Positions 8,659 through 17,059 of a DNA stretch of 41,978 bases are shown one piece after another. Both the position numbers and the translations under genes were made by a program. The DNA lies in contig CANHVY010000035.1 of assembly GCA_947464185.1 (NCBI GenBank), positions 1 to 41,978 of the forward strand. The letters run 5' to 3'. How positions within the stretch are numbered: position 1 is the first letter of the stretch; every line of letters begins with the position of its first letter. The stretch comes from Burkholderiales bacterium (lineage in GTDB: Bacteria; Pseudomonadota; Gammaproteobacteria; Burkholderiales; Burkholderiaceae_C). Below the pieces are notes generated by a model. That model saw nothing but the letters and a program-made list of their open reading frames with translations. It ran no database searches and was not told the origin of the DNA.

Positions 8659-8823
8659 CACTTCGCCTCGGGCTGCGGTCGGGGGCCTGGTCGGCGAAAG
8701 CCATGACCGCGCCGTTCGCATCTCCCGCCTTGTACCTCGTCGTAGCATGCAGGCGTTCCGGTGCTGTGCTCGTCAGCAAGCGCCTGCCTGTCCCGACCTT
8801 TCCGCTGAAACCCCCCTGCCTCC

Positions 8824-9816
8824 ATGTCTGTATCGAACGCCCGCCCTGTGGCCGCCCCGCAGCTCAAGGTCAATGGCGGCTGCGTGCCGCTGACGCCGCT
8901 GGCCGGCCTCACGGTCCTGCAGCGTGGCTGGCTGTCGTCCAACAACGTGTTGATCCACGCAGCGCCTGGCGAGGCCGGCGCGGTGCTGGTGGATGCCAGC
9001 CACGCCAACCACGCCGAGCAGACCTGCCAGCTGGTGGCGCATGCCCTGGGCGACGCGCGCCTGCTGCGCCTGGTCAACACCCACCTGCACTCCGACCACT
9101 GCGGCGGCAACGCGGCGCTGAAGGCGGCCTTCGGCATGCCCATCAGCGTGGCGCCCGGCATGCTGCCGGTGGTGCAGGCCTGGGACCAGCAGCGCCTGAC
9201 GCACTACCGCACTGGCCAGCGTTGCGTGCGCTTCCTGGCGGATGAAGAACTGAGCGTAGCCGAGCCCTTTCTGGCTGGCGGGCGCTGGTGGGAAGTGATC
9301 GCTGCCCCGGGCCATGACCCGGATTCGGTGATGCTGTTCGACCGCGCCCATGGCGTGCTGATCTCGGCCGATGCGCTGTGGGAGAACGGCTTTGGCGTGG
9401 TGTTCCCCGAAGTCGAGGGCGAGCCGGGCTTCGCTGACGTGGGCGCCGTGCTGGACCTGATCGCCGCCTTGCCGGTGCAGGTGGTGATCCCCGGCCATGG
9501 CGCGCCCTTCACCGATGTGGCGGGCGCGCTGGAGCGTGCGCGCTCACGCCTGGCCGGCTTTCAGGCTGATCCGGCGCGCCATGCGCGTTACGCCCTGCGC
9601 GTGCTGGTGAAGTACCACATGATGGAAGAGCAGCAGCAGCCGCTTGACGCGTTGCGGGAGTGGGCGGCCGCCACGCCGATGCTGCAGGCGCTGTGGGAGC
9701 GTCATGGGCGCCCCTTGGGCTTGACCGCCCGCGATTGGGCCGCCGGCCTGATTCAGGAGATGGTGGCCGGCGGGGTGCTGAACCTCGGGCCGGACGGGGT
9801 GGTGCGCGAGGGGTGA
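8824..9816 (+). CDS. MBL-fold metallo-hydrolase
   Basis: The 330-residue protein has the metallo-beta-lactamase signature THLHSDHCGG at about residues 86-95. A further ligand histidine lies in 'APGHDPDS' (about 162-169), an Asp in 'ISADALWENGFG', and a last His in 'VIPGHGAPF'. A C-terminal helical extension of about 80 residues ('LVKYHMMEEQQQP') follows, as in the glyoxalase II-related subgroup. It is expected to be a dinuclear zinc hydrolase. The substrate is unknown. It is divergent from the dioxygenase gene and is followed by a repeat array and the convergent metK gene. Confidence 0.85.
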   Translation: MSVSNARPVAAPQLKVNGGCVPLTPLAGLTVLQRGWLSSNNVLIHAAPGEAGAVLVDASHANHAEQTCQLVAHALGDARLLRLVNTHLHSDHCGGNAALKAAFGMPISVAPGMLPVVQAWDQQRLTHYRTGQRCVRFLADEELSVAEPFLAGGRWWEVIAAPGHDPDSVMLFDRAHGVLISADALWENGFGVVFPEVEGEPGFADVGAVLDLIAALPVQVVIPGHGAPFTDVAGALERARSRLAGFQADPARHARYALRVLVKYHMMEEQQQPLDALREWAAATPMLQALWERHGRPLGLTARDWAAGLIQEMVAGGVLNLGPDGVVREG

Positions 9817-9839
9817 GGGTCTCGTCGCGATGGGTACCT

Positions 9840-9989
9840 TGGTCCTCGCTCACATCGCTCACGCGATATGAGCGCGGCCCACGTGACCTTCTGGTCCTCG
9901 CTCACATCGCTCACGCGATATGAGCGCGGCCCACGTGACCTTCTGGTCCTCGCTCACATCGCTCACGCGATATGAGCGCGGCCCACGTA
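9840..9989. repeat. 52-bp tandem repeat, 2.9 copies, each with a palindrome
   Basis: Copies start at 9840, 9892 and 9944. The third stops at 9989. Copies are essentially identical. Each contains an imperfect palindrome, CGCTCACATCGC followed by GCGATATGAGCG, that can fold into a hairpin. It lies between the convergent MBL-hydrolase and metK genes. The same core (CTCACATCGC...GCGATGTGA) recurs three times after glmS. There are no unique spacers, so it is not a CRISPR array. Confidence 0.9.
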
Positions 9990-9997
9990 CCGACAAA

Positions 9998-10016
9998 CCG
10001 CGCGCTCGGCGCGCGG
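9998..10016 (-). terminator. Probable rho-independent terminator of metK
   Basis: On the minus strand just after the metK stop, CCGCGCGC and GCGCGCGG form an 8-bp hairpin around a CGA loop, followed by TTTG. The short T-run makes it a weak but plausible intrinsic terminator. Confidence 0.5.
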
Positions 10017-10021
10017 CGGGC

Positions 10022-11206
10022 TTACAGCCCGGCTGCGGCCTTCAGGGCCGCAGCTTTGTCGGTACGTTCCCACGTGAACTCGGGTTCTTCGCGGCCGAAG
10101 TGGCCGTAGGCGGCCGTCTTCTGGTAGATCGGGCGCAACAGGTCCAGCATCTGGATGATGCCCTTGGGGCGCAGGTCGAAGTGTTCGTTCACCAGGGCGG
10201 CGATCTTCTCGTCGGAGATCACGCCGGTGCCTTCGGTGTAGACGGTCACGTTCATCGGCCGGGCCACGCCGATGGCGTAGGCCACCTGGATCTGGCACTG
10301 CTTGGCCAGGCCCGCTGCCACCACGTTCTTGGCCACGTAGCGCGCGGCGTAGGCGGCCGAGCGGTCCACCTTGGAAGGGTCCTTGCCGGAGAAGGCGCCA
10401 CCGCCGTGCGGGCAGGCGCCGCCGTAGGTGTCCACGATGATCTTGCGCCCGGTCAGGCCGCAGTCGCCCTGCGGGCCGCCGACGACGAAGCGGCCGGTGG
10501 GGTTGATCAGGTACTGAGTCTCGGCCGTCAGCCATTCCTTGGGCAGCACGGGTTTGATGATCTCCTCGCGCACCGCCTCGTAGAAGGCCTCGGTCATCTT
10601 GTGGCCCAGGCTGTACTCGGGCGCGTGCTGGCTGGACAGCACCACGGTGTCGATGCTGTGCGGCTTGCCGCCCACATAGCGCATGGTCACCTGGCTCTTG
10701 GCGTCCGGGCGCAGGAAGGGCAGGCGTCCGTCCTTACGCAGCTGCGCCTGGCGCTCCACCAGCCGGTGAGCGTAGTAGATGGGCGCGGGCATCAGCTCGG
10801 GCGTCTCGTCGCAGGCGTAGCCGAACATCAGGCCCTGGTCGCCGGCGCCGGTGTTCAGGTGGTCGTCGCTGGCGTGGTCCACGCCCTGGGCGATGTCGTT
10901 GGACTGCTTGTCATAGCAGACCATCACCGCGCAGCCCTTGTAGTCGATACCGTACTCGGTGTTGTCGTAGCCGATGCGCTTGATGGTGTCGCGCGCCACC
11001 TGGATGTAGTCCACATGCGCGTTGGTGGTGATCTCGCCGGCCAGCACCACCAGGCCGGTGTTGCACAGCGTCTCGGCGGCCACGCGCGAGCGCGGGTCTT
11101 GCGCGAAGATAGCGTCGAGGATCGCGTCGCTGATCTGGTCAGCGACCTTGTCGGGGTGTCCTTCGGAAACCGATTCCGAGGTGAACAGATAATCGTTGCT
11201 TGCCAC
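10022..11206 (-). CDS. metK: S-adenosylmethionine synthetase MetK
   Basis: The 394-residue enzyme makes S-adenosylmethionine from methionine and ATP in the cytoplasm. It begins with the family's '[16 protein letters not shown]' and contains '[10 protein letters not shown]', '[18 protein letters not shown]' (the P-loop-like phosphate-binding region with the conserved Lys and Asp) and a normal C-terminus, with the usual length. The start is a GTG at 11206, since the residues just after it are the conserved N-terminus. It is preceded by an unusually structured leader (11230-11379). It is divergent from an lpxL-like gene and convergent with the MBL hydrolase, with a hairpin terminator just downstream. 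Confidence 0.98.
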   Translation of the reverse strand: MASNDYLFTSESVSEGHPDKVADQISDAILDAIFAQDPRSRVAAETLCNTGLVVLAGEITTNAHVDYIQVARDTIKRIGYDNTEYGIDYKGCAVMVCYDKQSNDIAQGVDHASDDHLNTGAGDQGLMFGYACDETPELMPAPIYYAHRLVERQAQLRKDGRLPFLRPDAKSQVTMRYVGGKPHSIDTVVLSSQHAPEYSLGHKMTEAFYEAVREEIIKPVLPKEWLTAETQYLINPTGRFVVGGPQGDCGLTGRKIIVDTYGGACPHGGGAFSGKDPSKVDRSAAYAARYVAKNVVAAGLAKQCQIQVAYAIGVARPMNVTVYTEGTGVISDEKIAALVNEHFDLRPKGIIQMLDLLRPIYQKTAAYGHFGREEPEFTWERTDKAAALKAAAGL

Positions 11207-11229
11207 TTGTGTGCTCCAGGTTGGGGTGG

Positions 11230-11379
11230 GTCGATCGGCGTGGCCGATCAGGGGTTCCCTGGAAAGCGGCGACGCTTTAGCGGTTCCGGGCTCGAGAGCT
11301 CTGCTCTATCCCGCCAGCCGGCCTATCCGGCTGCATCGCCCCGCAAGTTGTCCTTAACTCGGCGATACCGCAAAGTATA
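11230..11379 (-). promoter_or_regulatory. metK promoter and hairpin-rich 5' leader, candidate structured RNA
   Basis: On the minus strand TATACT (11379-11374) is a good -10 box. Transcription would start near 11367. Immediately after it comes a stem of 6 bp (11361-11366 with 11335-11340) enclosing a second 4-bp stem (AGTT/AACT). Further hairpins follow: 11316-11332 (6-bp stem), 11263-11278 (6-bp stem) and 11233-11249 (6-bp stem), then the start codon. A leader of about 160 nt before metK suggests cis-regulation, perhaps by S-adenosylmethionine. I could not match it to a named riboswitch class. Confidence 0.4.
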
Positions 11380-11384
11380 GAACC

Positions 11385-12251
11385 ATGCATGGGCTCGTTC
11401 ACTGGCTGTCCCGGCGCTCGTTGAAGTCGCTGCACGGACTGGGGGCCTGGCTGGGCTGGGCGGCGTGGCTGCTGTCGCCGTCCTACCGGCGGCGCCTGCA
11501 CGACAACGCCGCCCTGGCGGGCGTGTCGGCCGTTGAGCGTCGGCGCGCGGTGGCCGAAGCCGGGCGCATGACGCTGGAGCTGCCCCGGCTGTGGCTGCGC
11601 CCCGCTGAGGCGCCCGTGCCGGACCCGGTGCGCTGGGAAGGGGCTGAGCTGATCGAGCAGGCCCTGGGTCGGCCTGGAGGTTTGCTGATCCTGACGCCGC
11701 ACCTGGGCAGTTTCGAGGTGGCCGCGCATGCGTATGCGCAGCGCTTCGGGTCGCGCCAGCCCATGACGGTGCTGTACCGCCCCGCCCGCAAGGCCTGGCT
11801 GCGACGCATGGAGGAGACCGCACGTGCACGGCCTGGGCTGTCTTCCGCGCCGGCTTCGCTGGCAGGCGTGCGGCAGCTGATGCGGGCGCTGCGCGATGGC
11901 GGCACGGTGGCGCTGCTGCCCGACCAGGTGCCGCCGCAGGGGCAGGGGGCGTGGGCGCCTTTCTTTGGTCGGCCGGCCTACACCATGACGCTGGCGGCGC
12001 GGCTGGCCCGGCAAACGGGCGCCACGGTGCTGCTGAGCTGGTGCGAGCGCCTGCCGCAGGGTCGCGGGCACGTGGTGCACATGACGCCCTGGAACCAGGA
12101 CTGGCCGCCGCCCCAAGGCCTGGACGAGGAGGCCTGGACATTGCAGGCGGCCACGGCCATCAACCGCGCCATGGAAGGGTTGATACTGCGCCGGCCCAGC
12201 CAGTACCTGTGGGGCTACCACCGGTACAAGCAGCCGCGCGCCACGCTCTGA
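11385..12251 (+). CDS. LpxL/HtrB-family lipid A acyltransferase (first copy)
   Basis: The 288-residue protein belongs to the lysophospholipid/lipid A late acyltransferase family. It has an N-terminal hydrophobic anchor ('LGAWLGWAAWLL'), the catalytic H-x4-E motif in 'LTPHLGSFE' (about residues 105-113), 'LLPDQVPPQ' with a conserved acidic residue (about 180), 'FFGRPAYTM', and the C-terminal 'PSQYLWGYHRYK'. It should transfer a secondary acyl chain to the lipid A precursor at the inner membrane. A second, related gene follows 32 bases later. Upstream, TTAACT and TATAGA (11354-11381) could be a promoter, but that would leave almost no leader. Confidence 0.88.
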   Translation: MHGLVHWLSRRSLKSLHGLGAWLGWAAWLLSPSYRRRLHDNAALAGVSAVERRRAVAEAGRMTLELPRLWLRPAEAPVPDPVRWEGAELIEQALGRPGGLLILTPHLGSFEVAAHAYAQRFGSRQPMTVLYRPARKAWLRRMEETARARPGLSSAPASLAGVRQLMRALRDGGTVALLPDQVPPQGQGAWAPFFGRPAYTMTLAARLARQTGATVLLSWCERLPQGRGHVVHMTPWNQDWPPPQGLDEEAWTLQAATAINRAMEGLILRRPSQYLWGYHRYKQPRATL

Positions 12252-12283
12252 ACCGTGTCGACCCTGACCTTCCTGCCGATCCG

Positions 12284-13168
12284 ATGAACCTTGCCGCCCG
12301 CCTGCTCGTGGCTGCGCTTCGGCTGCTGCAGCTTCTGCCGTTCGCGCTGCAGGTGCGCATCGGGCGGGGCTTCGGGGCGCTGTTGCACCTGTTCGCCCAC
12401 AAGCGCCGGCGCATTGCGCAGCGCAACCTGGCCTTGTGCTTTGCGCAGTGGCCGGCCCCCCAGCGCGACCAGGTGCTGCGCGAGCATTTCGCCCTGCTGG
12501 GGCGCAGCCTGCTCGAGCGCGGCTTGCTGTGGTATGCCCCGCCGGAGCGGCTCAAGGGCCTCATCCACGTGGAGGGCGACGTGGGCCTGGCCCAGCGCAG
12601 CACCCGCCCGGTGATGTGGCTGGTGCCGCACTTCCTGGGGCTGGAGGTGGCCGGCGTGGCGGTGCAGTTGTTCCAGCAGCGAACCGCCGTGGACATCTAC
12701 CGTGCGCAGAGCAACGCCTACCTGGACGCCGAGCTGAAGAAGGGCCGGCTGCGCTTCGGCCGGGCTGAGGCCTATCCGCGCAGCGTGCCCATCCGCCAGG
12801 TGATCAAGCGCATCCGCGAGGGCTGCCCCTTCTTCAACATGCCTGACCAGGACTTCGGCGCCCGGGACTCGGCCTTCGTGCCGTTCTTCGGGGTCAGCGC
12901 GGCCACGCTGCTGGCCCCCTCGAAGATGGCGCGCATGCTGGACATGGTGGTGCAGCCCGTGGTGGTGGACATGCTGCCCGGCGGCCAGGGGTGGCGCGTG
13001 CGCTTCCTGGAACCTTGGGCCGACTGGCCCACGCCCGACGCCGTGGCCGACGTCGCCCGCATGAACGCCTTCATCGAGTCGCAGATCCTGCTTGAGCCGG
13101 CCCAGTACCTCTGGGTGCACCAGCGCTTCAAGACCCGCCCGCCGGGCGAGCCCCCGGTCTATCCATAA
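12284..13168 (+). CDS. LpxL/HtrB-family lipid A acyltransferase (second copy)
   Basis: The 294-residue product is a second late acyltransferase, with 'VPHFLGLE' as the H-x4-E catalytic motif (about residues 113-120), 'NMPDQDFGARDSAFVPFFGV' in the middle and 'PAQYLWVHQRFKTRPPGEP' at the end, which is the classical LpxL/HtrB ending. The frame is open upstream into the preceding gene, but ATG 12284 fits the family N-terminus ('RLLVAALRLLQLLP', the membrane anchor). It probably adds the other secondary acyl chain to lipid A. It is sandwiched between the first acyltransferase and dapF in what looks like one transcription unit. Confidence 0.9.
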   Translation: MNLAARLLVAALRLLQLLPFALQVRIGRGFGALLHLFAHKRRRIAQRNLALCFAQWPAPQRDQVLREHFALLGRSLLERGLLWYAPPERLKGLIHVEGDVGLAQRSTRPVMWLVPHFLGLEVAGVAVQLFQQRTAVDIYRAQSNAYLDAELKKGRLRFGRAEAYPRSVPIRQVIKRIREGCPFFNMPDQDFGARDSAFVPFFGVSAATLLAPSKMARMLDMVVQPVVVDMLPGGQGWRVRFLEPWADWPTPDAVADVARMNAFIESQILLEPAQYLWVHQRFKTRPPGEPPVYP

Positions 13169-13177
13169 TCCGTGCCG

Positions 13178-14047
13178 ATGAACCTGCGCTTCACCAAGAT
13201 GCAGGGCGCGGGCAATGACTTCGTCGTCATCGACGCCACGCGCTCGCCGCTCGCCTTGACGGCCGAACAGGCACGCCACCTGGGCGACCGGCGTTTTGGC
13301 GTGGGGGCCGACCAGATCCTGATCGTGGAGGCCGCCCCCTCGTCCGCCGTCGACTTCCGTTACCGCATCTTCAACAGCAGCGGCGAGGAAGTGGAGCACT
13401 GTGGCAATGGCGCGCGCTGCTTCCTGCGCTTCGTGCGCGCCCGGGGCCTGACCACACAGCGGGTGGTGCGCGTGCAGACCATGAACCGGGTGCTGGAGCT
13501 GCGTGAAGGCGACGACGGCCGCGTCACCGTGGACATGGGCGCGCCGGTGTTCGATCTGGACGCCGTGCCCTTCGAAGCCCAAGGCCTGCCCACCGTCCCG
13601 GGGGGGGGCCAGGGTTTCCCGCTGTGGCCGTTGGCCTTGCCCGATGGCTCCACGGTGGACGTGGCCGTGCTCTCCATGGGCAACCCGCATGCCGTGCAGC
13701 GCGTGGACGACGTGGACACCGCGCCCGTGGCCAGCGTGGGCCCGCAGGTGGAGCGGCATGTGCGTTTTCCCCGTCGCGTGAATGCCGGCTTTGTGCAGGT
13801 GCTGTCCCGTCACCAGGTGCGCCTGCGGGTGTTCGAGCGTGGTGCCGGTGAGACCCTGGCTTGCGGCACCGGCGCCTGCGCCGCCGTGGTGGCCGGCATC
13901 CGCCTGGGCTGGCTGGACGCCTGCGTGGATGTGCAGACCCTGGGCGGACGGCTGACCATCGAATGGGCCGGCGCCCAGCGGCTGGAGGCCCCGGTCCTGC
14001 TGACCGGACCGGCCGAGTTCGTGTTCGAAGGAGAGATCGAGTTATGA
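13178..14047 (+). CDS. dapF: Diaminopimelate epimerase DapF
   Basis: The 289-residue enzyme converts LL- to meso-diaminopimelate for lysine and peptidoglycan synthesis. It has the two active-site cysteines in the usual contexts: C75 in '[12 protein letters not shown]' and C229 in '[14 protein letters not shown]'. The N-terminal '[15 protein letters not shown]' is diagnostic. I prefer ATG 13178 to the GTG at 13172. A run of nine G residues at 13600-13608 encodes part of a Gly-rich loop. Its stop overlaps the start of the DUF484 gene (ATGA), and it belongs to the dapF-DUF484-xerC cluster also known from other proteobacteria. Confidence 0.97.
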   Translation: MNLRFTKMQGAGNDFVVIDATRSPLALTAEQARHLGDRRFGVGADQILIVEAAPSSAVDFRYRIFNSSGEEVEHCGNGARCFLRFVRARGLTTQRVVRVQTMNRVLELREGDDGRVTVDMGAPVFDLDAVPFEAQGLPTVPGGGQGFPLWPLALPDGSTVDVAVLSMGNPHAVQRVDDVDTAPVASVGPQVERHVRFPRRVNAGFVQVLSRHQVRLRVFERGAGETLACGTGACAAVVAGIRLGWLDACVDVQTLGGRLTIEWAGAQRLEAPVLLTGPAEFVFEGEIEL

Positions 14048-14781
14048 CCACCCCCCCTGGCACCGCCTCTGCTGGCGAGACCCCGCCGCTGCAAGGCATC
14101 ACCGAGCAGGACATCGCCGAGTACCTGGTCCACACGCCGGGCTTCTTCGAGCGGCACGCCGAACTGCTGGGCGCCATCCAGCTCACCAGCCCGCACGGAC
14201 ACCGCGCCGTGTCGCTGCAGGAGCGGCAGATGGAGATGCTGCGCGAGCGCATCAAGGGCCTGGAGATGAAGATCATCGAGATGATCCGCCACGGCCAGGA
14301 GAACATGGCCATGTCCGAGCGCCTGCACCAGTGGACCCGCACCATCCTCACCACCGAGAACCTGGCCGAGCTGCCGGGACGGGTGGTGGCCGAGCTCAAG
14401 CACCAGTTCCTGATCCCGCAAGGGGCGCTTCGCCTGTGGGACGTGGCCGCCGCCTACGCGCAGGAAGGCTTCGCCCAGGGCGTCAGCGAAGACGCGCGCA
14501 TCCTCGCGGCCAGCCAGGGCGGCCCCTACTGCGGCCCCGGGGCGGGATTCGAGGCTGCCTCCTGGCTGAAAGCCGACGCCGAAGGCCTTCCCACGGCCTC
14601 CATCGCGATGGTGCCGCTGCGCCAGGCGGGCGATGGTGCCGGCGTGGCCACTTTCGGGCTGCTGGTGCTGGGCTCACCCGACCCCATGCGCTACAGCGCG
14701 GAGATGGGCACGGAGTTCCTCACCCGCGTGGGTGAGATCGCCAGTGCCGGCTTGTCCCGGCTGCGGCGTGCGCCCGCCTGA
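14044..14781 (+). CDS. DUF484 family protein
   Basis: The 245-residue protein has the DUF484 architecture: an N-terminal '[16 protein letters not shown]' motif (about residues 29-44), a coiled-coil-forming stretch rich in Glu, Arg and Met ('[17 protein letters not shown]', near 59-75), and a GAF-like C-terminal domain ending '[19 protein letters not shown]'. The family lies between dapF and xerC in many proteobacteria (YigA in E. coli), and its function is unknown. It starts at ATG 14044, overlapping the dapF stop by four bases, and is followed by xerC after seven bases. Confidence 0.9.
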   Translation: MTTPPGTASAGETPPLQGITEQDIAEYLVHTPGFFERHAELLGAIQLTSPHGHRAVSLQERQMEMLRERIKGLEMKIIEMIRHGQENMAMSERLHQWTRTILTTENLAELPGRVVAELKHQFLIPQGALRLWDVAAAYAQEGFAQGVSEDARILAASQGGPYCGPGAGFEAASWLKADAEGLPTASIAMVPLRQAGDGAGVATFGLLVLGSPDPMRYSAEMGTEFLTRVGEIASAGLSRLRRAPA

Positions 14782-14788
14782 GGCCCGT

Positions 14789-15748
14789 GTGACCCAGGCG
14801 TCCGCGGCGCAGGCAGCGCAGGCGGTGGATCCTGAGATCAGCCGCTATCTGGAGCACCTGGTCGTCGAGCGCCGCCTGGCCGAGCGCACCGTGGCCATGT
14901 ACCGTGATGCGCTGGGCTGGCTGCAGGCCGCGGCGCAGGCGGGCTCCGTGGCCCTGAAGGATGTGCAACCCCATCACGTGCGCCGCTTCAGCGCCACCCT
15001 GCGCGAGCGCGGCCTGGGCCCGCGCAGCATCGCCATCGCCCTCTCGGCCTGGCGCGGCTTGTACAAATGGTGGGGCCGCCACGGTGCGGTGGCGGCCAAC
15101 CCGGTGGACGGCATCCGCGCGCCCAAGGCCCCCAAGCCCTTGCCCAAGGCCCTGGCGGTGGACCAGGCGGTGGCGCTGGCCGCGCACGAGTCAGAGGTGG
15201 GTGACCCCCTGCTCGCGCTGCGCGACCGCTGCATGGTGGAACTGCTCTACGGCTGCGGGTTGCGCGTGGGTGAACTGGTGGGGCTGGACCTGCAGCCCAG
15301 CACGGGCGCCTCCGGTTGGGTGGATGCGCCCGACGCCACCGCCCATGTGCTGGGCAAGGGCTCCAAGCGGCGCAGCGTCCCGGTGGGGCGCCCGGCGCTG
15401 GAAGCGTTGACGGCCTGGAGCGCGGCGCGCGCACAGCTCGCGCGGGGCGGAGAAGCGGCGCTCTTCGTCAGCCGGCGCGGCACGCGCCTGACCCCCAGCC
15501 AGGTGCGCTCGCGCCTGAAGACCCTGGCGCTGCAGGCCGGCCTGCCCACGCACGTGCACCCGCACATGCTGCGCCACAGCTTCGCCAGCCACCTGCTGCA
15601 GTCCAGCGGCGACCTGCGCGCCGTGCAGGAACTGCTGGGCCACGCCCACATCGCCACCACGCAGGTCTACACCCGGCTGGACTTCCAGCACCTGGCGCAG
15701 GTCTACGACAAGGCGCATCCCCGGGCCAAGGCCAAGCCTTCGCCATGA
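14789..15748 (+). CDS. xerC: Tyrosine recombinase XerC
   Basis: The 319-residue enzyme resolves chromosome dimers at dif together with XerD. All catalytic residues are present: R159 ('GCGLRVGEL'), K190 ('GKGSKRR'), H259 and R262 ('HMLRHSF'), H285 ('GHAH') and the nucleophile Y294 ('VYTRLD'). The N-terminal SAM-like core-binding domain includes 'YLEHLVVERRLAERTVAMYR'. I chose the GTG at 14789, just after the DUF484 stop, because the longer frame overlaps that gene with non-family sequence. As a stable housekeeping recombinase in the dapF operon it is not a mobile-element integrase. Confidence 0.95.
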   Translation: MTQASAAQAAQAVDPEISRYLEHLVVERRLAERTVAMYRDALGWLQAAAQAGSVALKDVQPHHVRRFSATLRERGLGPRSIAIALSAWRGLYKWWGRHGAVAANPVDGIRAPKAPKPLPKALAVDQAVALAAHESEVGDPLLALRDRCMVELLYGCGLRVGELVGLDLQPSTGASGWVDAPDATAHVLGKGSKRRSVPVGRPALEALTAWSAARAQLARGGEAALFVSRRGTRLTPSQVRSRLKTLALQAGLPTHVHPHMLRHSFASHLLQSSGDLRAVQELLGHAHIATTQVYTRLDFQHLAQVYDKAHPRAKAKPSP

Positions 15749-15824
15749 CACGGGCGCGGCTGACCGGATCAGTTCGTCCACGCTTTGATCGCCTGCCGCC
15801 ACACGACACCACCAAGGCTCTGCG

Positions 15825-17009
15825 ATGAAGATCATCCGCCTGCGCGAAGGCAAGGAACGCTCCCTGCTGCGCCACCACCCCTGGGTGTTCCAGGGCAGCG
15901 TCGAGCGCGGCAAGGCCGACCCGGGCGAGACCGTCCGCGTGGAGTCCGCAGAGGGCAAGTTCCTGTGCTGGGGCGCCTTCAGCCCGAGTTCCATGATCCG
16001 CGTGCGCGCCTGGACCTTCGACGAGGCCGAGCGCGTGGACCACGCCTTCTTCAAGCGCCGCATCGCCCGCGCGCTGGCCCTGCGCGCGCGCCTGCCCATC
16101 GAGAGCGACGGCGTGCGCCTGGTGCACGGCGAGGCCGACGGCCTGCCCGGGCTGATCGTGGACCGCTATGGCGAGGTGCTGTCGGCGCAGTTCCTGTCGG
16201 CGGGGATGGAGCGCTGGCGTGATGCGTTGGCCGACCTCCTGTTGGCCGCCACCGGCTGCACCCGGCTTTACGAGCGCTCGGACTCCGGCGTGCGCGCGCT
16301 GGAAGGCCTGGAGCCGCGCGCCGGCTGGCTGCGGGGTGATGGGCCCACGGATCTTGTCATCCGCGAGCACGGCTGGCGCCTGAACCTGGACGTGGCCCAG
16401 GGTCACAAGACCGGCTTCTACCTGGACCAGCGCGACAACCGCGCTCTGTTCGCCCGGTGGGTGCGCCACTTCGGCTTGCAACGGGTGCTGAACTGCTACT
16501 GCTACACCGCCGGCTTCTCGGTGGCGGCGCTGGCCGGCGGGGCGCAGCAGGTGGTGAGCGTGGACTCCTCCGCCCCGGCGCTGGACAAGGCCCGTGCCAA
16601 CGTCGCGCTCAACGGCTTTGACGCTGAGCGCCACCAGGCGCTGGATGCCGACGTCAACGCCTTCCTGCGCCAGCAACTGCAGGCGGGCGCGAGCTTTGAT
16701 GCCATCGTGCTGGACCCCCCGAAGTTCGCGCCCACGGCGGCGCATGCCGAGCGCGCCGCCCGCGCCTACAAGGACATCAACCGCCTGGCGCTCAAGCTGC
16801 TGGCCCCGGGCGGGCTGCTGCTGACCTTCTCCTGCTCCGGCGGCGTGGGCGCCGAGCTCTTCCACAAGATCGTGGCGGGCGCTGCGGCCGATGCCGGCGT
16901 GGACGGCGCCCTCCTGCAGCGCCTGGAAGGGGCCCCTGATCACCCCACCACCTTGGTCTTCCCCGAAGGCGAGTACCTCAAGGGCCTGGCGGTGCTGCGC
17001 GCGGCGTGA
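15825..17009 (+). CDS. rlmI: 23S rRNA (cytosine-C5)-methyltransferase RlmI-like
   Basis: The 394-residue protein has an N-terminal PUA domain ('LREGKERSLLRHHPWVFQGSV' begins it, split here only by position 5-25), then an EEHEE-type linker and a Rossmann methyltransferase domain. The SAM-binding motif is 'NCYCYTAGFSVAALAGG' near residues 225-241, the DPPKF motif is at 297-301, and the catalytic cysteine is C337 in 'TFSCS'. This is the RlmI arrangement, which methylates C1962 of 23S rRNA (E. coli numbering). It is on the same strand as xerC, 76 bases downstream, and may be part of that transcription unit. Confidence 0.92.
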   Translation: MKIIRLREGKERSLLRHHPWVFQGSVERGKADPGETVRVESAEGKFLCWGAFSPSSMIRVRAWTFDEAERVDHAFFKRRIARALALRARLPIESDGVRLVHGEADGLPGLIVDRYGEVLSAQFLSAGMERWRDALADLLLAATGCTRLYERSDSGVRALEGLEPRAGWLRGDGPTDLVIREHGWRLNLDVAQGHKTGFYLDQRDNRALFARWVRHFGLQRVLNCYCYTAGFSVAALAGGAQQVVSVDSSAPALDKARANVALNGFDAERHQALDADVNAFLRQQLQAGASFDAIVLDPPKFAPTAAHAERAARAYKDINRLALKLLAPGGLLLTFSCSGGVGAELFHKIVAGAAADAGVDGALLQRLEGAPDHPTTLVFPEGEYLKGLAVLRAA

Positions 17010-17018
17010 GCGTGACGG

Positions 17019-17051
17019 CGTAAAATCGTCCGTACAATGGACGAAAATACG
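17019..17051. promoter_or_regulatory. Inverted repeat over the promoter of the DUF4143 ATPase gene
   Basis: CGTAAAATCGTCC (17019-17031) and GGACGAAAATACG (17039-17051) match as an inverted repeat at 10 of 13 positions. The inner six are perfect. TACAAT (17033-17038), a plausible -10 box, lies in the 7-base centre, and the ATG is 9 bases beyond the right arm. It could bind a repressor, or be recognised by the gene product itself. This is inference. Confidence 0.4.
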
Positions 17052-17059
17052 CCGCATAT

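Noticed and set aside
9840..9989. Possible CRISPR array
   Set aside because: The repeats are directly adjacent with no unique spacers, and no cas gene is near.
9920..11380. Long open frame (486 codons) on the plus strand over metK
   Set aside because: It is antisense to the metK gene, whose protein is unmistakable. Such shadow frames are typical of GC-rich DNA.
11354..11381. Promoter for the first lpxL-like gene (TTAACT/TATAGA)
   Set aside because: It would start transcription at or after the ATG and overlaps the metK leader. It is recorded only as a weak possibility.
14789..15748. Tyrosine recombinase as an island integrase
   Set aside because: It sits in the conserved dapF-DUF484-xerC cluster and has the XerC layout, so it is the housekeeping enzyme, far from the accessory region.
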